From assembly GCF_020404845.1 (NCBI RefSeq), contig NZ_JAIOJZ010000012.1, forward strand, positions 1-64,000: a DNA stretch of 64,000 nucleotides. The letters are read 5' to 3'. Positions 25,818 to 34,003 of this stretch are shown piece by piece. This DNA is from Streptomyces hyderabadensis (GTDB taxonomy: Bacteria > Actinomycetota > Actinomycetes > Streptomycetales > Streptomycetaceae). The first letter of the stretch is position 1; each line of letters begins with the position of its first letter. Made by a program: the position numbers and the translations under genes. Below the pieces are notes generated by a model. That model was given only the letters and a program-made list of their open reading frames with translations. It was not told the DNA's origin and ran no database searches.

Positions 25818-27305
25818 ATGACTGCCCTGGAAGACCGCCGTTCGTCCGCCGGGACCGGCGACACCGCCACCAGTTCCGGCCTCTACACGTACGACCTCGC
25901 CCCGACGAAGCGGGAAGGACGCCGCTGGGGCGCCTACAACGTCTTCACGCTCTGGGCCAACGACGTGCACAGCCTGGGCAATTACGCCTTCGCCATCGGA
26001 CTGTTCGCCCTCGGGCTGAACGTGTGGGGCATCCTGGCCGCCTTCGCGCTCGCCTCGGTCCTGCTCTTCCTGCTGCTCACGCTCTCCGGGTTCATGGGCC
26101 ACAAGACGGGCGTCCCGTTCCCCGTCATGAGCCGCATCGCCTTCGGCATCAGGGGAGCGAAGATTCCGGCCGCGGTCCGCGGCGCCGTGGCCATCGCCTG
26201 GTTTGGTATCCAGACCTATCTGGCATCCGCCGTGCTGAGCGCCCTCCTGGTGGCCATGTTCCCGTCCCTGGCCTCCCTGGACACGGACTCCCTGCTCGGC
26301 CAGTCGACGCTCGGCTGGATCACCTTCCTGGTGCTGTGGGCCCTCCAGGTGCTCATCGTCAGCTACGGGATGCAGATGATCCGCCGGTACATGGCCTTCG
26401 CCGCGCCCACCACCCTGCTGACCATGTGCGCCCTCGCGGTGTGGATGTTCGTCCGGGCCGACGGGTCGGTCTCGGTGTCCATCGACGACCCGCTGACCGG
26501 TGGCGCGATGTGGCTCCAGGTGCTCCAGGCCGCCGCCCTGTGGGTGGTGATCTACGGGACGTTCGTGCTGAACTTCTGCGACTTCACCCGGTCCGCGCGC
26601 AGCCGCGGCTCCATCGTCCGGGGCAACGTGATCGGCATCCCGGTGAACATGCTCTTCTTCGCCGTCATCGTGGCGGTGCTCAGCGGGGCCCAGTTCACCC
26701 TCGACGGGCGGGTGATCACCAGTCCGACGGACATCGTCAGGACCATCCCCAACATGTTCCTGCTGGCCGTCGCCTCGCTGTGCCTCATCGCCCTCACGGT
26801 GGCGGTGAACCTGCTGGCCAACTTCGTGGCGCCGATCTACGCCCTGGTCAACCTCTTCCCGCACCGGCTGGACTTCCGCCGCGCGGGTCTGGTGAGCGCG
26901 GTGCTGGGCCTGGTGATCACGCCCTGGAACCTCTACAACAGCCCGGTCGTCGTGAACTACTTCCTCGGCGGACTCGGCGCGCTGCTCGGCCCCCTGTTCG
27001 GCGTGATCATGGCGGACTACTGGCTGCTGCGGAGGTCCCGCGTGAACGTGCCGGCCCTCTACACCGAGGACGCGGGCGCCGAGTACCACTACCGGCGCGG
27101 CTACAACCCGCGGGCCGTCGCCGCCTTCGTCCCGGCCGCCGCGATCGCCGTCGTCGTCGCCCTCGTCCCCTTCTTCCACGCCGCGGCCGGGTTCTCCTGG
27201 TTCATCGGAGCGATCGTCGCCGCCGCGCTGTACGCGGTCGTCGCCGACCGTGCGTCGGTCTTCCGCGACGTGGACGGCGAGGCCATCGCCGTCGCCGCGG
27301 AGTAG
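25818..27305 (+). CDS. NCS1 family permease (hydantoin/allantoin/cytosine type)
   Basis: 495 residues, 12 membrane segments (LeuT-fold NCS1). The early signature GAYNVFTLWANDVHSLGNYAFA (about 38-59) and IAWFGIQTYLASAVL correspond to the substrate-binding helices of Mhp1-like transporters, and FVLNFCDFTRSARSRGSIVRGN to the conserved mid-protein motif. AGGAG is seven bases before ATG 25818. The following racemase and GntR regulator suggest the substrate is a hydantoin, allantoin or related cyclic ureide; cytosine or uracil uptake remains possible. Confidence 0.9.
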   Translation: MTALEDRRSSAGTGDTATSSGLYTYDLAPTKREGRRWGAYNVFTLWANDVHSLGNYAFAIGLFALGLNVWGILAAFALASVLLFLLLTLSGFMGHKTGVPFPVMSRIAFGIRGAKIPAAVRGAVAIAWFGIQTYLASAVLSALLVAMFPSLASLDTDSLLGQSTLGWITFLVLWALQVLIVSYGMQMIRRYMAFAAPTTLLTMCALAVWMFVRADGSVSVSIDDPLTGGAMWLQVLQAAALWVVIYGTFVLNFCDFTRSARSRGSIVRGNVIGIPVNMLFFAVIVAVLSGAQFTLDGRVITSPTDIVRTIPNMFLLAVASLCLIALTVAVNLLANFVAPIYALVNLFPHRLDFRRAGLVSAVLGLVITPWNLYNSPVVVNYFLGGLGALLGPLFGVIMADYWLLRRSRVNVPALYTEDAGAEYHYRRGYNPRAVAAFVPAAAIAVVVALVPFFHAAAGFSWFIGAIVAAALYAVVADRASVFRDVDGEAIAVAAE

Positions 27306-27376
27306 CCCCGCGCTCCCCTCCCCCGATCCGCCCCCTCTCATCCCGCCCCGTCCGAGCAGAAGGCCCAGGCCCCGCC

Positions 27377-28102
27377 ATGCGCATCCTCGTGGTCAACGTC
27401 AACACCACGCAGTCCATCACCGACGCGATCGGCAAGCAGGCGGCCGGCGCGGCCTCCCCCGGCACCGAGATCGTGCCGCTGACCCCGGCCTTCGGCGCGG
27501 AGTCCGTGGAGGGCAACTACGAGAGCTACCTCGCCGCCGTCGCCGTGATGGAGGCCGTGCGCGCCCACCCGGAGCCCTTCGACGCGGTGATCCAGGCCGG
27601 TTACGGCGAGCACGGCCGCGAGGGCCTGCAGGAGTTGCTCGACGTACCGGTCGTCGACATCACCGAGGCGGCGGCGAGCACCGCCCAGTACCTCGGCCGC
27701 CGCTACTCCGTCGTCACCACCCTCGACCGCACGGTCCCCCTGATCGAGGAGCGGCTGGCGGTGGCCGGACTGAGCGCCAGGTGTGCCTCCGTGCGGGCCA
27801 GCGGGCTCGCCGTGCTCGACCTGGAGCGGGACGAGCAGGCGGCCGTGGACGCCATCACCGAACAGGCCGCCCGCGCCGTCGAGGACGACCGGGCCGAGGT
27901 GATCTGCCTGGGCTGCGGCGGCATGGCGGGTCTCGCCGAACGCGTGGTGGAACGTACCGGCGTCCCCGTGGTGGACGGGGTCGCCGCCGCCGTGACGGTC
28001 GCCGAGTCCCTGGTCCGGCTCGGTCTGTCCACGTCCAAGGTGCGCACCTACGCCCGCCCGCGTCCCAAGCGGATCGTCAACTGGCCCCCGCAGGCGGGCT
28101 GA
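27377..28102 (+). CDS. Asp/Glu/hydantoin racemase family protein (allantoin/hydantoin racemase)
   Basis: 241 residues. MRILVVNVNTTQSITDAIGK opens with the conserved N-P/N-T pattern of the HyuE/HpxA group. Two catalytic Cys would be expected around 80 and 185. The second is clear (EVICLGCGGMAGL), but the first region reads AVIQAGYGEHGREGLQE with Gly/Tyr where many homologues have GCFGDPG. This absence of the first Cys makes true two-base racemase activity uncertain. It follows the NCS1 permease by 71 bp; a role in cyclic ureide metabolism is inferred from context. Confidence 0.8.
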   Translation: MRILVVNVNTTQSITDAIGKQAAGAASPGTEIVPLTPAFGAESVEGNYESYLAAVAVMEAVRAHPEPFDAVIQAGYGEHGREGLQELLDVPVVDITEAAASTAQYLGRRYSVVTTLDRTVPLIEERLAVAGLSARCASVRASGLAVLDLERDEQAAVDAITEQAARAVEDDRAEVICLGCGGMAGLAERVVERTGVPVVDGVAAAVTVAESLVRLGLSTSKVRTYARPRPKRIVNWPPQAG

Positions 28103-28224
28103 CCCGCCCTCTGTCGTCCCCACCGGGCCGTCCGCGGGCCCCGGGGTATCCTGACGGGCCGCCCGACCGCCGCTCCGCACGGCGCGGTCGGCGGGCCGGG
28201 AACGGGAACAGACGAAGGACGGCG

Positions 28225-28911
28225 ATGGCTGCGTCAGGGGGCTTCACGCCCGAGTCCGAGCGGGTCACGCGGCGGTTGCGCGACGAGATCATCGACGGTG
28301 TGCGGGCCCCGGGCAGCCGCCTGGTCGAGCGGGAGCTGGCCGAGTCCCTGGGGGTCAGCCGGCTCCCGGTCCGCGAGGCGCTCAAGACCCTGGTGGCGGA
28401 GGGACTGGTGACCCCGCGGCCACGGAGCTGGGCGGTGGTGCGGGAGTTCACCACGAGCGACATCGCCGACCTGGACGAGGTCCGCTCGGGCCTGGAGACC
28501 CTGGGCTTCCGGCTCGCCGCCCAGCGGCACACGCGCGAGGGGCTGGAGCGGCTGCGCGCGACGGTGGACGCCGAACTCGACGCGGCCCGGGCCAACGACG
28601 CGGTGCGGGCCCGCCGGGCGGCCGCGGACTTCCACGAGACCGTCGTCTCCCTGGCCGCCAACGAACTGCTCAACGAGCTGGAGCGGGTGCTGCGCAGCCG
28701 GCTGCGCTGGCTCCTGGGCCAGCACGACGACCTGCTGGCCGTCGCCCTGGAACACGACGCCCTCTACCGGGCCATCGCGGCCCGCGACGTGGACCGCGTC
28801 CAGGAACTGGTCCTGCACCACCTGGCGTCGAGCCGCAGCGCGGCCCTGGGCCACCTGGCGCAGGAGCGCTCCTGGGCCGTCAGCCGGGATGCCCCCGGTG
28901 GCCCCGGGTGA
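28225..28911 (+). CDS. GntR family regulator (FCD subfamily)
   Basis: 228 residues. N-terminal winged helix with GSRLVERELAESLGVSRLPVREALKTLVAEGLV (about 30-62 overall) and a C-terminal all-helical FCD domain with metal-ligand-like Asp/His in DLDEVRSGLE, ADFHETVVSLA and EHDALYRAI. ATG 28225 follows GAAGGA. It is on the same strand as the permease and racemase, 122 bp downstream, and probably regulates them. Its last 32 bp overlap the convergent AraC-type gene. Confidence 0.92.
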   Translation: MAASGGFTPESERVTRRLRDEIIDGVRAPGSRLVERELAESLGVSRLPVREALKTLVAEGLVTPRPRSWAVVREFTTSDIADLDEVRSGLETLGFRLAAQRHTREGLERLRATVDAELDAARANDAVRARRAAADFHETVVSLAANELLNELERVLRSRLRWLLGQHDDLLAVALEHDALYRAIAARDVDRVQELVLHHLASSRSAALGHLAQERSWAVSRDAPGGPG

Positions 28912-29659
28912 ACCGGGACGGCGGAATGCCGAAGGTGCGGGTGAAGGCGGCGGTGAACGCGGCGGGCGAGCCGTAGCCGAGCCGTCCGCCGACCTCGCTG
29001 ACCGAGCCGGACCGCAGCAGCGGCACGGCCGCCAGCAGCCGCGCGCGGCCCCGCCAGACGGCGGGACTGTCGCCCGTCTCGGCACGGAAGCGCCGGGTGA
29101 AGGCCCGCTCGCTCAGGTTCGTCCGCGCCGCCCACACGGCGTTGGTGACCCCGGCGTCGGGGGCGGCCAGATACGCCCGGCACAGCGCCGCGAGGTCGGC
29201 GGAGACCGGGATGCGGACGTGGAACGGGAGCGGGGCGCGCGCCGCGATCTCGTGCAGGAGGAGGTCGGCGACGCTCCCCTCCCGCCCGGACAGGCTGTAG
29301 TCGGGCTCGAACTCGACCGCCGCCAGGAGCAGTTCGCGCAGCAGCGGCGGCACGTCCACCACCGTGCAGGTGCCGGGCCACCACGGGACGGCGTCCGGCT
29401 CGATGTACAGGCTGCGGGTGCTCACCCCCAGCATCCGCACCCGGTGCCGGGTGGCGGCCGGGATCAGCACGGCGCGCTCGGGCGGTACGGTCCAGCTGCC
29501 GTCGTCGGTGTCGACCACCATGACACCGGTGGCGCCGTACAGGAACTGCGCGCGCCGGTGCTCGTGCCAGTCCAGGACGTGTCCGGGCGGGTAGTCGGTG
29601 CCGATCGGCAGCACGGCCCGGTCCACGTGGTCGACGTCGGCCAGGGGGACGTTCTTCAC
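28880..29659 (-). CDS. AraC family regulator with cupin sensor domain
   Basis: 259 residues. The N-terminal cupin (about 20-110) shows GHVLDWHEHRRAQFLYGATG and VPPERAVLIPAATRHRVRM. The C-terminal AraC DNA-binding region (about 170-259) has NLSERAFTRRFRAETGDSPAVWRGRARLL and VSEVGGRLGYGSPAAFTAAF. GTG start 29659 has a poor ribosome site. It overlaps the 3' end of the GntR gene by 32 bp and is divergent from the TSUP exporter (93 bp apart), the likeliest target. Confidence 0.9.
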   Translation of the reverse strand: MKNVPLADVDHVDRAVLPIGTDYPPGHVLDWHEHRRAQFLYGATGVMVVDTDDGSWTVPPERAVLIPAATRHRVRMLGVSTRSLYIEPDAVPWWPGTCTVVDVPPLLRELLLAAVEFEPDYSLSGREGSVADLLLHEIAARAPLPFHVRIPVSADLAALCRAYLAAPDAGVTNAVWAARTNLSERAFTRRFRAETGDSPAVWRGRARLLAAVPLLRSGSVSEVGGRLGYGSPAAFTAAFTRTFGIPPSRFTRGHRGHPG

Positions 29660-29752
29660 CTGGTCACTCTACGTCCGCCCTGGCCGGGTCGCGAAGGAAC
29701 GGTGCCGGGCATCGAATGCGGGCAGCGCCGCCGAGCTGGTGGAGTGGCCTGC

Positions 29753-30550
29753 GTGGATGTTGTTGCTCTGCTCGGAATCGGGCTCCTGACTGGTGTGACC
29801 ACCGTGTTGTTCGGCTTCGGCGGCGGATTCGTCGCCGTCCCGGTCGTGGTGTGGGCGGACTCCGCCCTCGGCGCGGACGCGATGAGGGTGGCGACCGCCA
29901 CCTCGGCCCTGGTGATGGTGGTGAACGCGGCCTTCGCCACCGCGGTCACGCCCCGCCGGGTGCTGGCCGCCCTGCGGGGCGGCGGCCCGCTGCTCGTGCT
30001 GCTGGGCGTCGGCGCCGTGGCCGGGGCGCTCGCCGCGCGCCACGCCCCGGCCGGGCTGATCCGCTGGGCGTTCGTCGCGTACGTCGCCCTCACCGTGGCC
30101 GACCTGCTGCTGCGCCCCGGCTTCCTGCGCCCGCGCGCCCCGGCCGAGGCGGCGGCCGGCCCGCCGCGGCCGCTGCCCGCCGCGGTGGGCGCACCCGTCG
30201 GCGCGGTGGCCGCCTTCCTCGGGGTGGGCGGCAGCGTCCTGACCGTCCCCGCGATGCGGCGGGCCGGGCACACGATGCACGTGGCGACCGCGCTGGCCAA
30301 CCCGCTGACCCTGGCGATCGCGCTCCCGGCCGCCGTCGTCTTCCTGAGCGGCTCCGGGGGCCCCGCCGGTGCCCACGCGCAGGCGGCCCTGGTGGGCCTG
30401 GTCGACCTCCGCGCGGCCGGGGCACTGCTGCTGGGCGCCCTGCCGGTGATCGCGGTGCTGCGCCGGCGCCCGCCGCACCTCCCGGACCGCCTCTACGCCT
30501 GGACGTATGTCGGGCTGCTCTGCGCGGTGGTGGTAGCGATGGTGCTGTGA
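29753..30550 (+). CDS. TSUP family (TauE/SafE-like) membrane transporter
   Basis: 265 residues with about eight hydrophobic segments. Two repeats with the family GxGG motif: VLFGFGGGFVAVPVVV (about 17-32) and AFLGVGGSVLTVPAMRR (about 160-176). The family moves sulfonates, sulfite or small organic anions; the substrate is unknown. I chose GTG 29753 because GGTGGAG is eight bases upstream. Divergent from the cupin-AraC regulator, which may control it. Confidence 0.87.
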   Translation: MDVVALLGIGLLTGVTTVLFGFGGGFVAVPVVVWADSALGADAMRVATATSALVMVVNAAFATAVTPRRVLAALRGGGPLLVLLGVGAVAGALAARHAPAGLIRWAFVAYVALTVADLLLRPGFLRPRAPAEAAAGPPRPLPAAVGAPVGAVAAFLGVGGSVLTVPAMRRAGHTMHVATALANPLTLAIALPAAVVFLSGSGGPAGAHAQAALVGLVDLRAAGALLLGALPVIAVLRRRPPHLPDRLYAWTYVGLLCAVVVAMVL

Positions 30551-30564
30551 GGCGCCGTCAGCCG

Positions 30565-31494
30565 TCAGGCGATCACGGCCTCCCAGGTGTCGACCGCGAA
30601 GTGGACGGTCATGCCGTTGCGGCCGTACAGCCGCGGGGCGCCGGTCGCGTTCGCGGTGTCGACACCGAGGCCCACGGTGTCCCGGCCCCGTGCGGCGAAG
30701 GCCGCGAAGGCGTGGCGCAGCAGGAACCCGCCCACCCCTCGGCCCCGGGCCTCGCGCAGCACGCCGATGCTCCGGATCCAGCCCATGGCCTCGCGGTCGT
30801 CCCGGGCGAGCAGGAACCCGGCGTCCCCCAGGTCGTCGGTCCCGGCGATCCACACCAGGGACCAGTCGAGGCCCGCGGCGTCGATGTCGTCCAGCCACAG
30901 CCCGTACGGGCGCGGCTGGAAGTCGAAGTGCTGGGCGAACGTCCGCTGGTACAGCTCGTGCACCCGGACGCGGTCCGCCTCGGTGGCGCAGGCCCGCACC
31001 CGTACGCCCGCCGGGGCCTCGGGCGGGAGGTCGGTTGCCGGGTCGAGCGCACGGCGCAGTACGTGGTGGGTGCGCACGACGCTCCAGCCGCGCTCGGTGA
31101 GGAGCGCGGTGTCGGTCGTGGGCCGGGTGTTGAGGTGCAGGTGCACCACGGCGCGCTCCGCGCCGTTGGCCCGTGCCTTGGCCAGGGCGCGGGCCTCCAT
31201 GGCCGCCAGCATCCGCAGCCCGGTCCGCTGGTGGTCGGGCAGCACGTAGTGGTCGATGTCGATCCGCTCCCCGCCGGACTCGTCCCACAGCAGGCCGTAC
31301 GCCACCGGCCGGCCGTCGTCGAGGGCGAGCCACGAGTCCTGCGTCAGGTCCGTCTGCTGGTGCTTCAGGTCGGCTTCGACGGTGTGCTGGTCGGTCTCGG
31401 GGCGGCCGATCTCGATCCGGTCTATCTCGTTGAGGAGGGCGGTGATGGCGGGGGCGTCGGCGAGGGTGGCCGGTCGCAGGTCGGCGGTGGGCAT
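30565..31494 (-). CDS. Tandem-domain GNAT acetyltransferase
   Basis: 309 residues with two GNAT folds. The N-terminal one (about 5-150) has VLPDHQRTGLRMLAAMEARA and degenerate motif A. The C-terminal one (about 165-309) has a clear acetyl-CoA loop IGVLREARGRGVGGFLLRHA. A weak-plus-strong tandem architecture also occurs in mycothiol synthase (MshD), but the similarity I see is only architectural. ATG 31494 begins MPTADLRPATLADAPAIT; no clear Shine-Dalgarno precedes it. Single gene, convergent with the TSUP gene (14 bp apart). Substrate unknown. Confidence 0.85.
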   Translation of the reverse strand: MPTADLRPATLADAPAITALLNEIDRIEIGRPETDQHTVEADLKHQQTDLTQDSWLALDDGRPVAYGLLWDESGGERIDIDHYVLPDHQRTGLRMLAAMEARALAKARANGAERAVVHLHLNTRPTTDTALLTERGWSVVRTHHVLRRALDPATDLPPEAPAGVRVRACATEADRVRVHELYQRTFAQHFDFQPRPYGLWLDDIDAAGLDWSLVWIAGTDDLGDAGFLLARDDREAMGWIRSIGVLREARGRGVGGFLLRHAFAAFAARGRDTVGLGVDTANATGAPRLYGRNGMTVHFAVDTWEAVIA

Positions 31495-31631
31495 GAGGAG
31501 CAGAGTCGGGCACGCGGCGGGCGACCGCAACGGATTTTCCGCCCGACGGGCCGGGATTGACGTACGACGGCGAACCGGGGGCATACGGATGTCCCGAGGC
31601 CTTCTCCCCCGCCGACCCACGGGAGTTCCCT

Positions 31632-32069
31632 GTGACGCCGAGCCTGCGCACCGCCCGCGCGTGCCGTGCCGCCGCCGCGCTCCTTGTCGCCGCCGCCGCG
31701 TACGCGGCCACCCGCCACTCCTGGCTCGCCCTGCCCGGCCTGTACACCGCCGCCGTGTTCGCCTGGTGCGCCGCCCGTGAGGGCGCCGAGCACCGGCGCC
31801 GGGTCGCCCGGGCCCGGCGGGCCGAGCTGCTGGCCCGGCCCGCCGGACAGGCGGATCCGTTCGCGCACGGTCTCGAGCCGTGCTGCGCGTTCTGGCGGCA
31901 CTCCGACGGTGTCGTGCACGGACCGGAGTGCCTGGGCCCGGCGGCCGCCCCCGTCCCGCTGGCCGAGGACTGCTGCGAACGGTGGTGGACCTCGCTCGGC
32001 GCGCGGCACGACGCGGGCTGCCGCCGTCACGCCGGTGCCCCGGGCCGCGCCCGTCCGGCCTCGCAGTAA
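31632..32069 (+). CDS. Hypothetical Cys-rich membrane-associated protein
   Basis: 145 residues. Two adjacent hydrophobic stretches (about 12-25 and 31-48) form a membrane anchor. A cytosolic C-terminus is rich in Cys/His: EPCCAFWRHSDG, HGPECLG, DCCERWW, HDAGCRRH. This could bind metal or a cofactor, but no known domain is visible. I prefer GTG 31632, which has GGGAG at 6-7 nt and begins just before the hydrophobic region, over an in-frame start 25 codons earlier. Convergent with the debranching-like gene five bases away. Streptomyces-type orphan. Confidence 0.7.
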   Translation: MTPSLRTARACRAAAALLVAAAAYAATRHSWLALPGLYTAAVFAWCAAREGAEHRRRVARARRAELLARPAGQADPFAHGLEPCCAFWRHSDGVVHGPECLGPAAAPVPLAEDCCERWWTSLGARHDAGCRRHAGAPGRARPASQ

Positions 32070-32074
32070 CGGGG

Positions 32075-34003
32075 TCAGCGGCCGAGCGGCTCCCGCCCCA
32101 GCGCCGTGCGCAGGGCCAGCGGGGTGGCGGCGGCCCAGGCCTGCGGCGAGCAGGAGTGGGGGTAGGGAACCGGTGCGGCGGTGGCCGAGCGGTCGTATCC
32201 GGCGAGGACCTCGGGCAGCCGGTGGCCGTGGTGGGCCGCCGCCGCGACGAGTCCCTGAGCGACGGTGCGCACCTCGTCCGTGAGGCCCTGCCTGGCCAGG
32301 CCCAGGACGACGACCGCGTTGTCGTGCGGCCAGGCGCTGCCCCGGTGGTACGACAGCGGATGGTACGGCCGCTGGCCGGAGGCGAGGGTGCGGATCGCCC
32401 AGCCGGAGAAGAAGTCCGGCTCCAGCAGTCTTCTGCCCACCCGGCGGGAGCGCTCCGGGTCGAGGATGCCCGACCACAGCAGGTGCCCGGCGTCCGAGGC
32501 CAGCGCGTCGACCTGGCGGCCCTCCCCGTCCAGCGCCAGCGCGGGGAAGTCCGCGTCCGGCATCCAGAAGTCCGCCGTGAAACGGTCCCGCAGCCGGGCG
32601 GCGCTCTCCCGCAGCCGGCCGGCGTAGGCCTCGTCCCGCCAGACGGTGTCGGCGAGTTCGGCGGTGCGCAGGAGCGCGTCGTAGGCGTAGCCCTGTGCCT
32701 CGCAGACGGCGACGGGCCCCGTGGCCTGGGTTCCGTCGCGGAAGCAGACGGCGCCTGCGGAGTCCTTCCAGTTCTGGTTGACCAGCCCGCCCGGGTCGGG
32801 TTCGTACACGAGGTACCCGTGCTGCTCCAGGCCGCCGTCGGTGAGCATCCAGTCGACGGCCCGCCGGGCGTGCCGTTCCAGGCGTACGGCCAGGGAGCGG
32901 TCGCCGGTCGTCTCGTGGTGGGCGTGGAGGAGCACGAGGAAGAGCGGGGTGGCGTCGACGGCGCCGTAGTACCGGCCGTACGGGACCTGCCGGAAGTGGG
33001 CGAGTTCGCCGTGCCGGGTCTCATGGACGATGCGCCCCGGCTGCTCGCCGCTGAAGGGGTCGTGCCGTGTGCCCTGGGTGGCGGCGAGCGCGCTGAGGAC
33101 GGCGGCGGCCGTCGCGGGCCGGTACGGCAGCAGGAAGTAGGCGGTCAGCAGGGAGTCGCGGCCGAACAAGGTGAGGAACCACGGGATGCCGGCGGCCGGG
33201 ACGCGCACGTCCTCGCCGTCGACTCCGGGGACCTGGATGGTCAGCAGGTCGATGTCGGCGAGCCCGCGTTCGCAGGTGCGCGTCAGGTCGTCCGTGGCGC
33301 CGTCGGCCCGTTCGGGGCGTCGTACGACGGTGGGGGCGGGCTCGGGGGCGGGCGGCAGGGCGCGTCCGTGCGGGTGGGCGCGGGCGGTCAGCCGCAGCTC
33401 GGCCCGTCCGTGCGCGTCGAGGGGCAGGTGCCAGGTGAGGGTCCGGGCGGTGCCGCCCGGCCGGGCCGGTGCTGGGTCCACCGTGTCCGGGGCGGGATCG
33501 CAGGTGATTTCGGTCCGGGCGTGCCAGTCGGCTCGCCGGTAGCCGAAGAGCACTCCGTCGGCGGTGGCGCGGCTGTCGTACTCCGCGCCGGGCTTGGCGT
33601 AGTGGCGGTCGTCGGCGCGGAGTTCGAAGAGGTCGGCGAAGTCCGCGTCGACGGTGAGGCCGAGGCGGGCCGTCACGGCGTCGGGGCGGTTGCTGACCAG
33701 GCTCAGGTGTTCGGTGAACGTCCCGGCGGCCACGCTCTGCCGCCGGAAGACGGTGTACGCGGGCGGGTGGTCCCGGGTGCCCTCGGGGGTCAGCACGGCG
33801 GCGGCCGTGTCGTCGGTGTCCGCCGCGGCGGGTACGAGGGCGAGGGGCGCGGTGCCGTCCACGGTGAGGCGCCAGCGGCTGAGGTGCCGGGCGTCCTGGA
33901 CGAACAGCCCGTCGGGCGCCGATCCGCTGATGTCGCCGTCGGCCCGGAGGCGGACGAAGGTGGCGTCGCGCACCAGTTGGACGCGGGGGTCGGCCGCGGT
34001 CAT
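32075..34003 (-). CDS. Glycogen debranching-like / amylo-alpha-1,6-glucosidase family protein
   Basis: 642 residues. The N-terminal GDE_N-type beta-sandwich (about 8-200: FVRLRADGDISGSAPDGLFVQDARHLSRW) is followed by an (alpha/alpha)6 catalytic barrel (about 235-620: AGIPWFLTLFGRDSLLTAYFLLP, RYYGAVDATPLFLVLLHA, HPLSYHRGSAWPHDNAVVVLGL). It lacks the transferase domain of true glycogen debranching enzymes and a signal peptide, so it probably trims an intracellular alpha-glucoside. The start overlaps the upstream glucosidase stop (ATGA). Last gene of the MDR-isomerase-glucosidase operon. Confidence 0.87.
   Translation of the reverse strand: MTAADPRVQLVRDATFVRLRADGDISGSAPDGLFVQDARHLSRWRLTVDGTAPLALVPAAADTDDTAAAVLTPEGTRDHPPAYTVFRRQSVAAGTFTEHLSLVSNRPDAVTARLGLTVDADFADLFELRADDRHYAKPGAEYDSRATADGVLFGYRRADWHARTEITCDPAPDTVDPAPARPGGTARTLTWHLPLDAHGRAELRLTARAHPHGRALPPAPEPAPTVVRRPERADGATDDLTRTCERGLADIDLLTIQVPGVDGEDVRVPAAGIPWFLTLFGRDSLLTAYFLLPYRPATAAAVLSALAATQGTRHDPFSGEQPGRIVHETRHGELAHFRQVPYGRYYGAVDATPLFLVLLHAHHETTGDRSLAVRLERHARRAVDWMLTDGGLEQHGYLVYEPDPGGLVNQNWKDSAGAVCFRDGTQATGPVAVCEAQGYAYDALLRTAELADTVWRDEAYAGRLRESAARLRDRFTADFWMPDADFPALALDGEGRQVDALASDAGHLLWSGILDPERSRRVGRRLLEPDFFSGWAIRTLASGQRPYHPLSYHRGSAWPHDNAVVVLGLARQGLTDEVRTVAQGLVAAAAHHGHRLPEVLAGYDRSATAAPVPYPHSCSPQAWAAATPLALRTALGREPLGR

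Noticed and set aside
30565..31494. Calling the tandem GNAT protein mycothiol synthase (MshD)
   Set aside because: Only the two-domain layout matches; MshD is longer-conserved and housekeeping, and no diagnostic substrate-site sequence was recognised.
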